DNA from: Paenibacillus sp. UNC451MF
GTDB taxonomy: Bacteria > Bacillota > Bacilli > Paenibacillales > NBRC-103111
Reading direction: 5' to 3'
DNA length: 64,000 nt
Assembly: GCF_000686845.1 (NCBI RefSeq)
Contig: NZ_JMLS01000014.1
Span: 124,001 to 188,000 of the forward strand
Shown here: one piece after another, positions 8,179-18,173 of the stretch
Layout: the number at the start of each line of letters is the position of its first letter
Position numbering within the stretch: position 1 is the stretch's first letter
Notes under the pieces: model-generated
Told to the model about the DNA's origin: nothing
The model's input: only the letters and a program-made list of their open reading frames with translations
Databases searched by the model: none
Program-made: the position numbers and the translations under genes

Positions 8179-11100
8179 CTATCCAGAAAACACCGCCATC
8201 TCACTATAGCTATTCCATGCGTTCACGGAATTTCCGTACCCGGTCACCCTAATGTAACGGGCCTGCTCCTGAGCAAAACCGAAGTACTCCATATTGGATG
8301 AGGTACCGCTGCTAACACCATTCTGTACTTTCTCCCAAGTCTGACCGTCCTGCGATATGGCGATATCTAAGTTAAAATATCGCGTAGTCCCATTGTAAAA
8401 AGCAATGCCAAGGCCACTAACTGGCTTCTGGCTGCCCAAATCAAGTTGAATCCAAGGAGTGTTATCGGCAGACCAGCGTGTATTCATATCGCCGTCAATC
8501 GCCCTCTCTTCACCATTGCCTTCCTGGGCTGAGCTAGCTGTAACCCCTTGAACGGCAAGCTGAGTATAGTTAGCAGGTTTGGTTAGAACCGATTGCGCAT
8601 TGAATTGGACCCTGTACTGCTGCGAGCGATTTGTATAAGCTGCATCTGTTACCGTTATAACAACAGGGCTCGGCGAGTATACATCTTGTGCTACGCTCAC
8701 TTGATCTCCAGCTTTAGCGGAAGTCGCGTTCACAACCGGATAATTCTGCGTTCCGAAAGGAACATTGACCGCATAGCTGTAGCTATTTTTATTAAAGCCC
8801 GACAAAGGCTGCCCGTTCAGCGTGATTTGCGAGAGCTGAGGAAGTGTTTGAATTTCCCCGTCCGCAATACTCCAACTACTTAGAGGAACATAAGACGCTG
8901 CTCCGGGTACATTCTCTCCAGCAGCCAATGGCGTCAGTTGAATAGCCATATTGAGGTCTTGCACGCCAGTGAGCTCAAGTGCCAGCTTGCGAATGCCGGT
9001 ATTCGGGTCTTGCCCTGACGGATTTGGCGACATCGGAAGCGGCTTGGCGTCCGTTACTTTAAAGGTTGCACCCGCAGGAGCCTGACCGGAGAAGCTCATC
9101 GTCACGCCGAGACGCTTGCCGTTTTGAGTCAGAATAGCGGATTTACCATCCGCAGCGACTGCAATGTCGGCTTTGGTATGCATGAACCACCATACCGTCG
9201 AAGGAGTCTTGGTATGAATTTCATCCTGCACCGTTAAGGTGCTGCGGTTATCACCGAACATAAGGCCTCTCTTGGCCGTTGTGGCGTTTTTAGCGTACGC
9301 CGGTGTCATATCTACAACAGCTAGCCCGCCCTTTGGCTTAGATTCGTACCTTTCAATGGAGCTGAACGCATACTGGTCCTGCTCGAAAGTTCCATCCGGA
9401 TTGATCACAAGCGTATTATGGCCTTCCGGCATGAGCCGGTAATATTTGAAGCGTTGGTTGTCGTAATCAAAATAGTTAGGCAAGTTATAATCATCACTTC
9501 CAAGATCCATAGCCCATTGTACCCCATCCGCCTCAAATACGAAGTTACCAACATCGGAATGCGCGTGGCTGGAGTTGCCTTTCCCTCCCATAATTCCGGC
9601 GAATTTAGCCGATGTATCGTTCCATTTACTGCGGAAGGTAGCCAGCTCCGTATTGCGGAAATATTGATCTAACGGGATCGATACATTCATGTTAAGCAAG
9701 CTTGGATCATACCAGAGCAAATCGTATACTCCGCCTGCCTGTTTCGCTTCCTGCATCAGAAGCAGGCGCAGACCTGCTACATCGGCATTGTTAAGCTGCT
9801 TCGCCATCCAGAACAGCTCCGGCGCCCGTATTTTAAAGCTGTTCGAATCTCCGAAGTTAAACGAACCTTGAGGACTGAGCACATAATTGATAAAGTAAGC
9901 CGTTTTGTAAAAACCGGGCGTTTCCGTGTGTCCGTAAGTTTGGCCTAGTGCGGTTTGCATGGCCGACATATAGGTCACCAAATACTCCACGGTGTATCGC
10001 CAATAGCCGGGACCTTCGCTCCAGCCCCCATCCGGATTAAACTCCAGCAAAATAAAATCTTCAAGCGAACGAAGCGATTTCGCTGTAATTTCTCCTGCGA
10101 CGGCTTCCTCTTCATCTCCAATAGCAAGTGCTCCAAGGATAATCCCGCCGTTGCACACGGCGTTCCAGTTACTTATTTTCTCGTTATCCGACAAGCTGAC
10201 CCACCAAGCGTTATTGTTATGTGCGGCAATGGCTTTGGCAAGACCCTTATCGCGGATAGCCGTACGGATCAAGTCCCTTTGCTGCTGCGTTAAATAATTG
10301 TACAGCCAGTCGTATCCGATGGCCATGCCAGCGGTCAGCTCTGAGGTGTTCAGAAATTCATTCTGCTCATTCCAGTTCGGGATCGAAGCCGCTTTGAGCA
10401 TTTCATCGATTGCCCGCTGCGCATACTTGGTCTCTCCGCTTAGCAAATACATCAGCGCCGTCTTCTCGATAAAAGGTCGCGCATCCTTGGCGGAATCCAT
10501 CCGCCTGCCATCAGGCAAATCGTATATACCTACCGGGGTAGTTAGAACAGTGTCTGCGCTTTTCCGTAAATCGCTGTACCATTTGGATAAGTTGCTATCG
10601 GTTTGAATTTGAGCTTGCAGCGCAGCAATCCGGTCCGGCGTAACGAACAAACGCGGATGCTGTTGGTTCGGGTTCTGCTGCTTCAGATCGGCAATAATCT
10701 CCGCTGCTGATGGACGATCGTAGACAATGCGGCGGATCGCCTCCTTCGTCAGCTTCGACAGCTCGCTGCTGTCGGGAAGCGGATTGGTGGTGCTCACCAG
10801 CACCAAATCATCATGGGTTAATACGTGTTGACCCATAGACTTAGAGAACAGATCGGGAGATACGTACAGTGTCGTCCCATTGAGCCGCAGTGGAGCATCC
10901 AGCACGACCGTATTAGTACCACCTGTTACATTGGAGCTGCCAACGGTTAACATAATTGCGCTGCCCAGCACCCCGGATTTTGGCCCGAGTGTAACGGTGC
11001 CTGCTGACGCATTCCAACTGTACGGAACGCCTAATTGCTCTGCTGCAAACTGCAGTGGGATCAGCACTTGACCGTTTTCTGCTTGAGGCTTAACCGTTGG

Positions 11101-11961
11101 ATCGGAGGCACTCAACGGCTTACGCTGTAAATAGGAGTAGGCATCCGGGAATCCCTCCAGGAACGCAATCGATTGCTTCAGCCTAGCCTGAGCATAGGCA
11201 TCATTCGCATTGCCTGTGCCAGGATCAGGGGTTTGAAAATAAGAATCGTCGAGCGGTACATCGCTTGCATACACGCGCACATCGTCCATCCAAAACTCGT
11301 TGGCTGTTCCCGTCTGCGACTTCGTGTAGCTTTTAAACGAGGCAATATCGTTAATTGTGGCAGAGTTGCTGTAGCTGCCATCCGATATTTTTTTCACTCC
11401 GTCTACATATACATCGATTTTCTTCGTCGCGTTCTTGACGATGACCGTCAGCTGATACCAAGTATCTGCCGCATAGCCGGTTCCTGCCAGCTTCGTACCT
11501 CCTGCGTACATATAACCGTCCGCTTTGAATTCCAGCAGCGCCGACTGGACGTTCGTACTTGACTTGATTTGTATTAGCGGACTATAAAACTTCGCATTGT
11601 TATATTTGACCTTCATCTCGATGGCTACATTGCCGGTAAGAGACGAACCGAATGTTTTGGTCAGCACCAAATCCGAGGCGGTCCCGCTGCGAAGATGCAG
11701 GCTTTTCCCCGTTCTTCCGGCGATTTCTTCTCCTGCAATCAGAGCACCTGAGGTAAGTCCGGAAGCCGACCATCCGGCAGGAGCCCCAGAACCGTGACTG
11801 TCAAAGTTGTCGTTCACATAAATAGCCGGCGATGTTCCATCGGCATAAGCAAGAGCGCTGCCTCCAACCCAAGCCGTATAAGACGTAAACCCACTCAGGA
11901 TAAGCAGCGCTGTCAAAAAAAGCAGCAGCCCTTTGCCATATGCATTTATTTTCATTTTCAT
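8179..11961 (-). CDS. Secreted multidomain heparinase II/III-type polysaccharide lyase
   Basis: A 1260-residue exported enzyme. From the N-terminus: signal peptide (about 1-42), a LamG/concanavalin-like sugar-binding domain (about 48-210), a copper-amine-oxidase-N-like domain (about 270-390, ending in VLTHDDLVLVS), a lyase core (about 415-1010) with an alpha/alpha toroid (HPRLFVTPDRI, AGMAIGYDWLYNYL, DGGWSEGPGYWRY) and the Hepar_II_III beta domain (SSHAHSDVGNFVFEADG), a cadherin-like beta sandwich (about 1030-1115), and a C-terminal F5/8-type C (discoidin/CBM32-like) domain. Lyases of this fold cut uronic-acid polysaccharides by beta-elimination. The frame is open 240 bases further upstream, but ATG 11961 with AAGAGGTG and a clear signal peptide sets the start. 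Its core is paralogous to the lipoprotein lyase at 23851-25893. No LPXTG or SLH anchor is seen. The exact substrate is inferred from neighbours. Confidence 0.9.
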   Translation of the reverse strand: MKMKINAYGKGLLLFLTALLILSGFTSYTAWVGGSALAYADGTSPAIYVNDNFDSHGSGAPAGWSASGLTSGALIAGEEIAGRTGKSLHLRSGTASDLVLTKTFGSSLTGNVAIEMKVKYNNAKFYSPLIQIKSSTNVQSALLEFKADGYMYAGGTKLAGTGYAADTWYQLTVIVKNATKKIDVYVDGVKKISDGSYSNSATINDIASFKSYTKSQTGTANEFWMDDVRVYASDVPLDDSYFQTPDPGTGNANDAYAQARLKQSIAFLEGFPDAYSYLQRKPLSASDPTVKPQAENGQVLIPLQFAAEQLGVPYSWNASAGTVTLGPKSGVLGSAIMLTVGSSNVTGGTNTVVLDAPLRLNGTTLYVSPDLFSKSMGQHVLTHDDLVLVSTTNPLPDSSELSKLTKEAIRRIVYDRPSAAEIIADLKQQNPNQQHPRLFVTPDRIAALQAQIQTDSNLSKWYSDLRKSADTVLTTPVGIYDLPDGRRMDSAKDARPFIEKTALMYLLSGETKYAQRAIDEMLKAASIPNWNEQNEFLNTSELTAGMAIGYDWLYNYLTQQQRDLIRTAIRDKGLAKAIAAHNNNAWWVSLSDNEKISNWNAVCNGGIILGALAIGDEEEAVAGEITAKSLRSLEDFILLEFNPDGGWSEGPGYWRYTVEYLVTYMSAMQTALGQTYGHTETPGFYKTAYFINYVLSPQGSFNFGDSNSFKIRAPELFWMAKQLNNADVAGLRLLLMQEAKQAGGVYDLLWYDPSLLNMNVSIPLDQYFRNTELATFRSKWNDTSAKFAGIMGGKGNSSHAHSDVGNFVFEADGVQWAMDLGSDDYNLPNYFDYDNQRFKYYRLMPEGHNTLVINPDGTFEQDQYAFSSIERYESKPKGGLAVVDMTPAYAKNATTAKRGLMFGDNRSTLTVQDEIHTKTPSTVWWFMHTKADIAVAADGKSAILTQNGKRLGVTMSFSGQAPAGATFKVTDAKPLPMSPNPSGQDPNTGIRKLALELTGVQDLNMAIQLTPLAAGENVPGAASYVPLSSWSIADGEIQTLPQLSQITLNGQPLSGFNKNSYSYAVNVPFGTQNYPVVNATSAKAGDQVSVAQDVYSPSPVVITVTDAAYTNRSQQYRVQFNAQSVLTKPANYTQLAVQGVTASSAQEGNGEERAIDGDMNTRWSADNTPWIQLDLGSQKPVSGLGIAFYNGTTRYFNLDIAISQDGQTWEKVQNGVSSGTSSNMEYFGFAQEQARYIRVTGYGNSVNAWNSYSEMAVFSG

Positions 11962-12105
11962 CAATAACACCTCTTTCGGTTTATAGGATAAATCCCACGG
12001 TAGGGTGTTCGTTCCTCCATTTCCTACGATCTGTTTTGCAGAAATGGGCGGTGTTGCTATTAGGTTGTAGTAAAACCGGAATACGCAAAAAGTGGCATTG
12101 GTGCA

Positions 12106-12164
12106 CCGGTGGGGTATCCCCCTCCAGCCGCTGTTGTTATCGCTCTTCCAGGGGACCCCCCACC
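12106..12164 (-). promoter_or_regulatory. Intercistronic hairpin between binding-protein and lyase genes
   Basis: In the 282-base gap between two genes of the operon lies CCGGTGGGGTATCCCC (12106-12121), a tight hairpin, and a wider inverted repeat GGTGGGG/CCCCACC (12108-12114, 12158-12164). Nearly the same core occurs at 22417-22432 in the equivalent gap of a second binding-protein/lyase pair. No T run follows, so mRNA stabilisation or processing is more likely than full termination. No gene was found in the rest of the gap. Confidence 0.6.
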
Positions 12165-12243
12165 TATCGCCATGGCCATTTTTGACAACCTGGTTTCCCA
12201 TAAACTTAAAGGCTAAACCGCCCCATTCTGCAAACGATCGTTT

Positions 12244-13572
12244 CTATTTCTTTTTAGCTTTCTCTGCTTCAATATCTTTGGCGAGCAGCTCGTTAGCCTC
12301 CCGAACAGCGGTGACACTGTCTTTTTGACCCCGGCCGATAAAGCCGAAGGCTTCGTTAAGACGCTTCCAGGCCAAATCGTTATACTCGGTCAGCGGAGCT
12401 GGAGCCGCATATTTTTTTGGGAAAATTGCGTTGATGTTTTTACCCTTGTACTTCGGCAGGTCCTGCGCAAACGTCTTCTTGATTTCAGGATTTTTCAATG
12501 AGGTTTCAATCCCCATTTTGGAACGCATCGTTTGGAATTCATCCGAAGTCAGCGCTTGAATGACATCCATAGCTTCTTCTTTATGCTTGCTCGTCTTACT
12601 GATGTAGATATAACCAGGGAAAGCTTGCGGACCTACGTCACCAAGCTCCTTGAAGTAAGGTAAGGAAACGTAATCCCAATTCAAATCATCCGGGAAGTTA
12701 ATCGCCGCATTGGAGAAGTGCGACCACATCGCCAGTGTCTTATCCTTCCCGAACATATTGGACTGCGCTGTGGAAGCGAAGAAGCCCCCTGCGAGCGGCT
12801 TGCCGTCCGGAGACGGAATTAATTGATAGAAGCGTTTCAGGTTATCCAGAAAAGCCATCATTTTCGGATCATCGAACATCGGCTTCGACGTCTTAGGGTC
12901 CACGAATGGCGCGGAGAACTGATTCGTTTTCGAAATATGCTCCGGCGAAGCCAGGAAACCATAATATTGGGTGCCGTTATCGTTACGGGTCACTTGTTTA
13001 GCCAGATCGTAGATTTGGTCCCATGTCATGCCGTCCTTAGGATAAGGTACCCCGAACTTGTCGAAGATGTCCTTGTTATACATAATGACAGGGGAAGTAT
13101 TGGACAGCGGAAGACCGTAAATGCCACCATTAGCGATTTCTTTTTGCTGATCGATGGTGAACGGCTCAAACCGGCTCAAATCCACGTTTTTCTGCTTGAT
13201 CAGGTCGCTGATATCCATCTGGAATTCGTTGCGAATCAGATTAAGATGTGTATGACCTACCGAAAAAATCAGGACGTCGAATTGTTGACCGCCTGTAATT
13301 AGACCATCCATTGATTTGGAAGCAGGAACAGGAACAAATTTAGGAATAATGTTAGGATATTTTTGCTTAATATAATTGCCGTAATTGTTCATGAAGTCTT
13401 CTTCTTTCCAATCGGCGTTACCCGTTTGATAGAAGACCAGCTCCACAGGCTCCTTCTTGCCTGCCGCTGAAGAAGCTCCTTCCTGCTTACCACTGCTGCA
13501 GCCAGCCAATAAGCTTGCCGCTACTATAGATGCTACCGCTACCTTCCCTGAGCTTACAACCCACGATTTCAT
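12244..13572 (-). CDS. Sugar-binding lipoprotein of an ABC transporter (family 1)
   Basis: A 443-residue solute-binding protein. The signal ends in lipobox LLAGCSS, so it is lipid-anchored outside the membrane. The SBP_bac_1 fold shows the conserved KDIFDKFGVPYPKDGMTWDQ block and ends in helices rich in Lys and Ala. Such receptors bind oligosaccharides and hand them to MalF/MalG-type permeases. The frame is open upstream, but ATG 13572 with AAAGGGGTG and the signal peptide decides the start. It is one of three paralogues in this operon (also 13661-14980 and 22462-23772); no permease gene accompanies any of them. The next gene is the large secreted lyase, so capture of its products is the likely job. 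Confidence 0.9.
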   Translation of the reverse strand: MKSWVVSSGKVAVASIVAASLLAGCSSGKQEGASSAAGKKEPVELVFYQTGNADWKEEDFMNNYGNYIKQKYPNIIPKFVPVPASKSMDGLITGGQQFDVLIFSVGHTHLNLIRNEFQMDISDLIKQKNVDLSRFEPFTIDQQKEIANGGIYGLPLSNTSPVIMYNKDIFDKFGVPYPKDGMTWDQIYDLAKQVTRNDNGTQYYGFLASPEHISKTNQFSAPFVDPKTSKPMFDDPKMMAFLDNLKRFYQLIPSPDGKPLAGGFFASTAQSNMFGKDKTLAMWSHFSNAAINFPDDLNWDYVSLPYFKELGDVGPQAFPGYIYISKTSKHKEEAMDVIQALTSDEFQTMRSKMGIETSLKNPEIKKTFAQDLPKYKGKNINAIFPKKYAAPAPLTEYNDLAWKRLNEAFGFIGRGQKDSVTAVREANELLAKDIEAEKAKKK

Positions 13573-13660
13573 GTGGACACCCCTTTTTTCGTCTATTAAT
13601 CCATTTCCTTCAACATTCAAGCTGATAGACTGCGTTTGTTTCAATACAATTCATTCCCAC

Positions 13661-14980
13661 TTACTTCTGCTTCTCAGCCACAATCGACTTATTGATCGTT
13701 TCTTCCAAATCACGAAGCGCGGTGTTGATGTCCTTTTTGCCGGTAAGCACATTGTTAAACTCTTTATTAAGCGGCGTCGTTACGGGTACCGTGACTAGCT
13801 TCGCATCCCTGGCAGGAGCCGCTTTGACGGGCTTGTTAACATAGAGAGCTTCCGTATGCTTCCCCTTCAATTTAGAAAACTCCTGACCGAACGCTTGTTG
13901 AATGGCCGGATTTTTTAAGACCGTAGCCTTGCCCGACTTGCTCGCTTGCATCTGCATTTCATCAGACAACACAAATTCAAGCACCTTGAACGCTTCTTCC
14001 TTATGCTTGCTCGCACTGATCAAATAATAAAAACGAGGGTTAATTTGTGCATTCGTTCCGGGAGCTTCCTTCATCGTAGGCAGCGAAACCATATCCCAGC
14101 TCGTAAAATCATCCGGAAAGCTCTCCGCAGCAGCCGTAACATCCGCGTGCATAGCAGAAACCCGATCCTTCATAAAGCTGTTTACTTCCTTCACCCGGCT
14201 TCTTTCATCCATTGGCGTGTTCATTGGAAAACGGTAAAATCTCGTTAATGCAGTAAAAATCGATTTCCAAGAGTCCGTGTTCACCGCCGACTTGTCTTCA
14301 CTGGCATGCAGGTATGGCGCTCCAAGCTGATTGTTATCCAGCAAATAAATGAAATTCATTGTCATTCCGCGGTATTGAACCCCGTCTTCATAACGGGTTA
14401 GCTTTTGGGCTAACGCATAGGCATCGTCCCACGACATTCCATCCTTAGGGTACGGAATACCGAACTTGTCGAAAATATCTTTATTATAGTAGAGCACAGG
14501 GGTATACGCATTGACTGGCAGTCCGTATAATCCCGCTCCATAACTGGCAGAGGCGTTCTTGATGATATCCAGATAAGCCGGATCGATCCGACTCAAGTCC
14601 AAATTGGATTGCTTCACCAGTTCCGTCAGATCATACTGAAGATTGAACTTGACCAACTTCTCATTTAATGCCGAAATTCCCTGATAGTAAATGTCCGGGC
14701 TGTCTCCGGCAAGCACGAGATCCTGAATCTCTTTACCTTGGTCAGCTCCTTGAAACTCAAAGGAGATGTAAGGATATTTTTGTTTAACCTTCGCTTCCAC
14801 TTCCGTTCGGAACTTCTGCTCGTAATCTTTGTCCCCGGTATAAAATTTAAGAGTTACCGGATCATGCTTGACTGGAGCGGTTCCAGCAGCTGGATCGCCC
14901 TGCTTGCTGCAGGCTGAGATTAGTGTAACGGCGAGAACAGATGACAGTGCGGCCAAGCTTACTTTGATTCCTTTTCCCAT
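13661..14980 (-). CDS. Sugar-binding lipoprotein of an ABC transporter (family 1)
   Basis: A 439-residue solute-binding lipoprotein with lipobox LISACSK. It shares the block YNKDIFDKFGIPYPKDGMSWDDAYALAQKLTRY with its two paralogues in the operon, and the pattern of a C-terminal 'ALRDLEETINKSI' helix. ATG 14980 has AAGGGGAGGG eight to nine bases upstream, although the frame runs on to 15127. It directly precedes another binding-protein gene (88-base gap). Tandem receptors without permeases suggest different oligosaccharide sizes or sulfation patterns, or that one is decaying; sequence alone does not show which. Confidence 0.9.
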   Translation of the reverse strand: MGKGIKVSLAALSSVLAVTLISACSKQGDPAAGTAPVKHDPVTLKFYTGDKDYEQKFRTEVEAKVKQKYPYISFEFQGADQGKEIQDLVLAGDSPDIYYQGISALNEKLVKFNLQYDLTELVKQSNLDLSRIDPAYLDIIKNASASYGAGLYGLPVNAYTPVLYYNKDIFDKFGIPYPKDGMSWDDAYALAQKLTRYEDGVQYRGMTMNFIYLLDNNQLGAPYLHASEDKSAVNTDSWKSIFTALTRFYRFPMNTPMDERSRVKEVNSFMKDRVSAMHADVTAAAESFPDDFTSWDMVSLPTMKEAPGTNAQINPRFYYLISASKHKEEAFKVLEFVLSDEMQMQASKSGKATVLKNPAIQQAFGQEFSKLKGKHTEALYVNKPVKAAPARDAKLVTVPVTTPLNKEFNNVLTGKKDINTALRDLEETINKSIVAEKQK

Positions 14981-15164
14981 ACGGGGTCCCTCCCCTTTGC
15001 ATTTCACTTCATAAACTTCCTTCGCTTGCAAGTTTAAAAAGATCCGCTGTCTGTACAGAAGGAGCATGGTACTGCAAGGTAAACGATATAAGTTGAACTC
15101 AAGATTTCCGACTGACACCCGTTCCATACCGAACAGAACTGCCCTGCAGCTTCACAAGCACGAA

Positions 15165-16568
15165 CTACCGCGCTACCTCAACGTAGGGTGTATCCTTGAC
15201 CTCAAGCTGTTTGCGGTGCAGCTCCTCAGTTAATTGTTTCACGGTATCGGCATAGGCCGGATGATGGTATACGTTGTTCATTTCGTTGGAATCCTTGCGC
15301 AGATCGAACAGCTCCCATTCTGGAGGTTTCGGATCGTCTATCGCATCGGTGGCTCCAAGAGCGTCAGCGTAGTAGTAAATCAGCTTGTAATCGTGCGTGC
15401 GCAAGCCGTAGTGAGCGTAAACGCCATGCTCGCTTAAATGCATCCAGTACCGATAGTACATGGAGGTACGCCAGCCTTCCGGCGTTTCCCCTTTCATCAA
15501 AGGACGCAGGCTTGTGCCCTGCATAAATTCCGGTGTAGATATTCCTGCATAATCAAGGAATGTAGGCGCAAAATCAACGTTAAGAGCCATCGCATCCTGT
15601 ACGCTGCCCGCTTGAATTTCTTTGGGATAGCGTACGATAAACGGCATACGCAAAGATTCCTCATACATAAACCGCTTATCAAACCATCCATGATCCCCAA
15701 GGAAAAAGCCTTGGTCCGACGTATAGATAACGATCGTGTTGTCGGCAATGCCTTCCTCATCCAGCTTATCAAGCAGACGACCTACGTTATCGTCAATGGA
15801 TGCCACGCAGCGCAAGTAATCCTTGATATAACGCTGGTATTTCCAGCTTTTCAGCTCTCGCTCGCTTAATCCCTCTGGAGGGTCTACCTTTAGATCGCGT
15901 TTCTTTAAGTCGCGGTCAATTCTCATAATTGCCGCTTCGGCGGCTGCAGCCCGATTGCTGTAATCGTCGTCGAAGGTTGGAGGCTCCGGTATGTCCACAT
16001 CTTCGTATAGATGGGCATGCTTCGCATCAGGAATCCATGGGCGATGCGGCGCTTTATGGTGACACATCAGGAAGAATGGACGATCTTTATCCCTACTATC
16101 GATCCAATCGATCGATTCATCCGTAATAATGTCGGTAACGTAGCCCTCATACCGCTTCTCCACACCCATTTGAAAAAATTTAGGGTCATGGTAGTCGCCT
16201 TGTCCCGGCAATACGTTCCAATAATCAAAGCCGGTCGGATCGCTGTATCCCCCATGTCCGAGGTGCCATTTGCCAATGATCGCCGTCTGGTAACCATCCT
16301 GCTGAAGCAGCTTGGCTACGGTCTGCTGGCGGCCGTCGAAATGGTCTCCCAGCGTCTGAACACCGTTCAAATGATTGTATAACCCGGTCAATATCGTAGC
16401 CCGGCTCGGAGCGCATATGGCATTAGTGCAAAAGCAATTGTCATAACGCGTCCCCTCGTTAGCAATCCGGTCCAAGTTCGGTGTTTGATTGATACGGCTG
16501 CCGTAGCAGCTCATCGCATGTGCGGCATGGTCATCGCTCATGATAAACACGATGTTTGGTCGGTTCAT
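15165..16568 (-). CDS. Sulfatase (type I, formylglycine, Cys-type)
   Basis: A 467-residue arylsulfatase-fold hydrolase that should remove sulfate esters from sugars. It starts with the metal-binding strand PNIVFIMSDDH. The formylglycine motif is C52-A-P-S-R, followed by ATILTG, and the second signature GKWHLGHGG lies downstream. The catalytic and metal residues TSDQGFFLGDHGWFDK are also seen. There is no signal peptide, so it acts in the cytoplasm on imported sugars. The Cys must be converted to formylglycine by an enzyme encoded elsewhere. ATG 16568 follows AAAGGAGA. It overlaps no neighbour and lies 34 bases after the PHP hydrolase gene. Confidence 0.93.
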   Translation of the reverse strand: MNRPNIVFIMSDDHAAHAMSCYGSRINQTPNLDRIANEGTRYDNCFCTNAICAPSRATILTGLYNHLNGVQTLGDHFDGRQQTVAKLLQQDGYQTAIIGKWHLGHGGYSDPTGFDYWNVLPGQGDYHDPKFFQMGVEKRYEGYVTDIITDESIDWIDSRDKDRPFFLMCHHKAPHRPWIPDAKHAHLYEDVDIPEPPTFDDDYSNRAAAAEAAIMRIDRDLKKRDLKVDPPEGLSERELKSWKYQRYIKDYLRCVASIDDNVGRLLDKLDEEGIADNTIVIYTSDQGFFLGDHGWFDKRFMYEESLRMPFIVRYPKEIQAGSVQDAMALNVDFAPTFLDYAGISTPEFMQGTSLRPLMKGETPEGWRTSMYYRYWMHLSEHGVYAHYGLRTHDYKLIYYYADALGATDAIDDPKPPEWELFDLRKDSNEMNNVYHHPAYADTVKQLTEELHRKQLEVKDTPYVEVAR

Positions 16569-16602
16569 AGCTCATTGTCTCCTTTATAGATTGAACTTTG
16601 GT

Positions 16603-18108
16603 TTAAGCCAGCGCGTAAATCGGCGATATCCATGCACATTGGCCGTTGACCTGCTTAATCTCGACATGATACACGTCACACTCGGATTCGACATTCGTAT
16701 CCGTCCATGCTTCTTTTACAGTGTAAGCTTGCTCTGGAATCGCACGATGCAGAACGATGGCCTCGGAATTGTAAGGATGTAAATGCTGCGTTCTGTTACC
16801 CTCAAGCAGCTCTCCTACGGTAAATGTCATCTCGGCTCCATTCAGTTGTACTCGCAGCTCGGTGTCTACACTACCTTCAATTTCCAATATAAGCGCAGCC
16901 GTATGCGGATGAAGCGTCGTCGGATTTTTGAATGTCATGCAGCTCCATTCCACGGATTCGTCCGTTTGACGGATAAGCTCATTGCCAAGTGCGTTCATAG
17001 AAGGATCGTCTTTCATCTCTGGCGTTGGAGCCAGAACGCTGCGACCGCGGAAGCAGGTTTCTACGGAAAGAAGCTTACCGTTGCTTAACTCGGCGTTGCC
17101 TTGCCACATGAAGCCATTCTTGTTATTGCCCCAGCCCATCTCGACTCTTACTTTGTATTTGCCTGCTGCCTTGGAAGCCTCAGTGCCTGCGCTAGTTAAA
17201 GATTCACCATTGATGACTTTCCATGGCTTCAGGTTTTTATAAACGACGATTTTATCAATCTGATCGCAAGCCGTGACCTCCAGCTCCAAATTGCGCTCGC
17301 TCGCCTTCACCTCACTGCCCATTGGCTGTCCGTTCATGCTGAACCGGCAGGCGATTTTGTCACCAGTGACGGCATACGTTCTGCGCGCCAGAATGGCTTC
17401 CCAAATCGATTCGCGTGTTTTGGAATCCGCCAATACCGCCAATCGTCCGTCTCCGTAAGAGCCTGGGTAGCCGGCGTGGTGATCCGTAGAGCCGACAAAA
17501 CCAAAACGGTGCTTCCGTTTCAAAGCTTCATACACGCTGCTTCGGGAATCGCGGGGTCCCATGTCGTGGTAGTAAGGATATTGACCTTGGTCTGACATGC
17601 CGCTGCCGTGCTTGGAATACACCTCAACAATAGGACTGATGGAACTGTTGTAGCTATCCCAATTCCCCCCACGGTATCCCGGCGTATAGCCAACATGATG
17701 CGGAACGGCGATCACTCGGCGTGGTGCAAGCTTCTCCACGATCGCTGCCGGTGATTCTCCCTCTACTAGCGGAAGGTCATCGTCCGGTGATACGAAGTGG
17801 TGATCACCGTATTGGCTGGAATGTGCCTCATATCCCTGGAAGGTGACGAACTCACCTGGTACATTGAAGCTTTTGACCGTCTCGCGAACTTGATCCCAAT
17901 GTCCGCGCAGCTTGGCGAACCCTTCCTTATGAAAATCAACTAAGTATTCCAATCCCTCTGTGCGGGCCGGAATGTCGTACCAAGATGCGTGACCGATAAT
18001 GGCTACAAAATCAAGCTGCCCCTTGGCAGCAAGCAAAGCATTTTCTAACCCTCCGAATCCGTAGCTGATTCCGCAGTGGTTGTGTAAATCTCCCCAGTAT
18101 AATGGCAT
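16603..18108 (-). CDS. PHP-superfamily metal-dependent hydrolase (DUF3604-like)
   Basis: A 501-residue cytoplasmic protein. The first 230 residues form a PHP-like metallohydrolase: WGDLHNH gives the HxH pair (His9, His11), then GH at 39-40, GYE at 92-94, PHH at 136-138, EVYSKHG around 162-168 and STDHH at 207-211, all plausible ligands of a two- or three-metal centre. The C-terminal half is predicted beta-rich and may bind substrate. PHP enzymes usually cleave phosphoesters, but DUF3604 relatives are poorly studied. Its position between a sulfatase and a heparinase-fold gene suggests it acts on a modified uronic-acid sugar. ATG 18108 has GGAGAGG. Confidence 0.8.
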   Translation of the reverse strand: MPLYWGDLHNHCGISYGFGGLENALLAAKGQLDFVAIIGHASWYDIPARTEGLEYLVDFHKEGFAKLRGHWDQVRETVKSFNVPGEFVTFQGYEAHSSQYGDHHFVSPDDDLPLVEGESPAAIVEKLAPRRVIAVPHHVGYTPGYRGGNWDSYNSSISPIVEVYSKHGSGMSDQGQYPYYHDMGPRDSRSSVYEALKRKHRFGFVGSTDHHAGYPGSYGDGRLAVLADSKTRESIWEAILARRTYAVTGDKIACRFSMNGQPMGSEVKASERNLELEVTACDQIDKIVVYKNLKPWKVINGESLTSAGTEASKAAGKYKVRVEMGWGNNKNGFMWQGNAELSNGKLLSVETCFRGRSVLAPTPEMKDDPSMNALGNELIRQTDESVEWSCMTFKNPTTLHPHTAALILEIEGSVDTELRVQLNGAEMTFTVGELLEGNRTQHLHPYNSEAIVLHRAIPEQAYTVKEAWTDTNVESECDVYHVEIKQVNGQCAWISPIYALA

Positions 18109-18173
18109 ATGTTTGTTCCTCTCCTATTTGTATGGTCGAAGTCATGCTATCTATTTTTTTATTGGGCTATCGT

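Noticed and set aside
11962-12201. 80-residue N-terminal extension of the 1260-residue lyase
   Set aside because: It would bury the signal peptide and run through an intercistronic hairpin; ATG 11961 has a proper SD.
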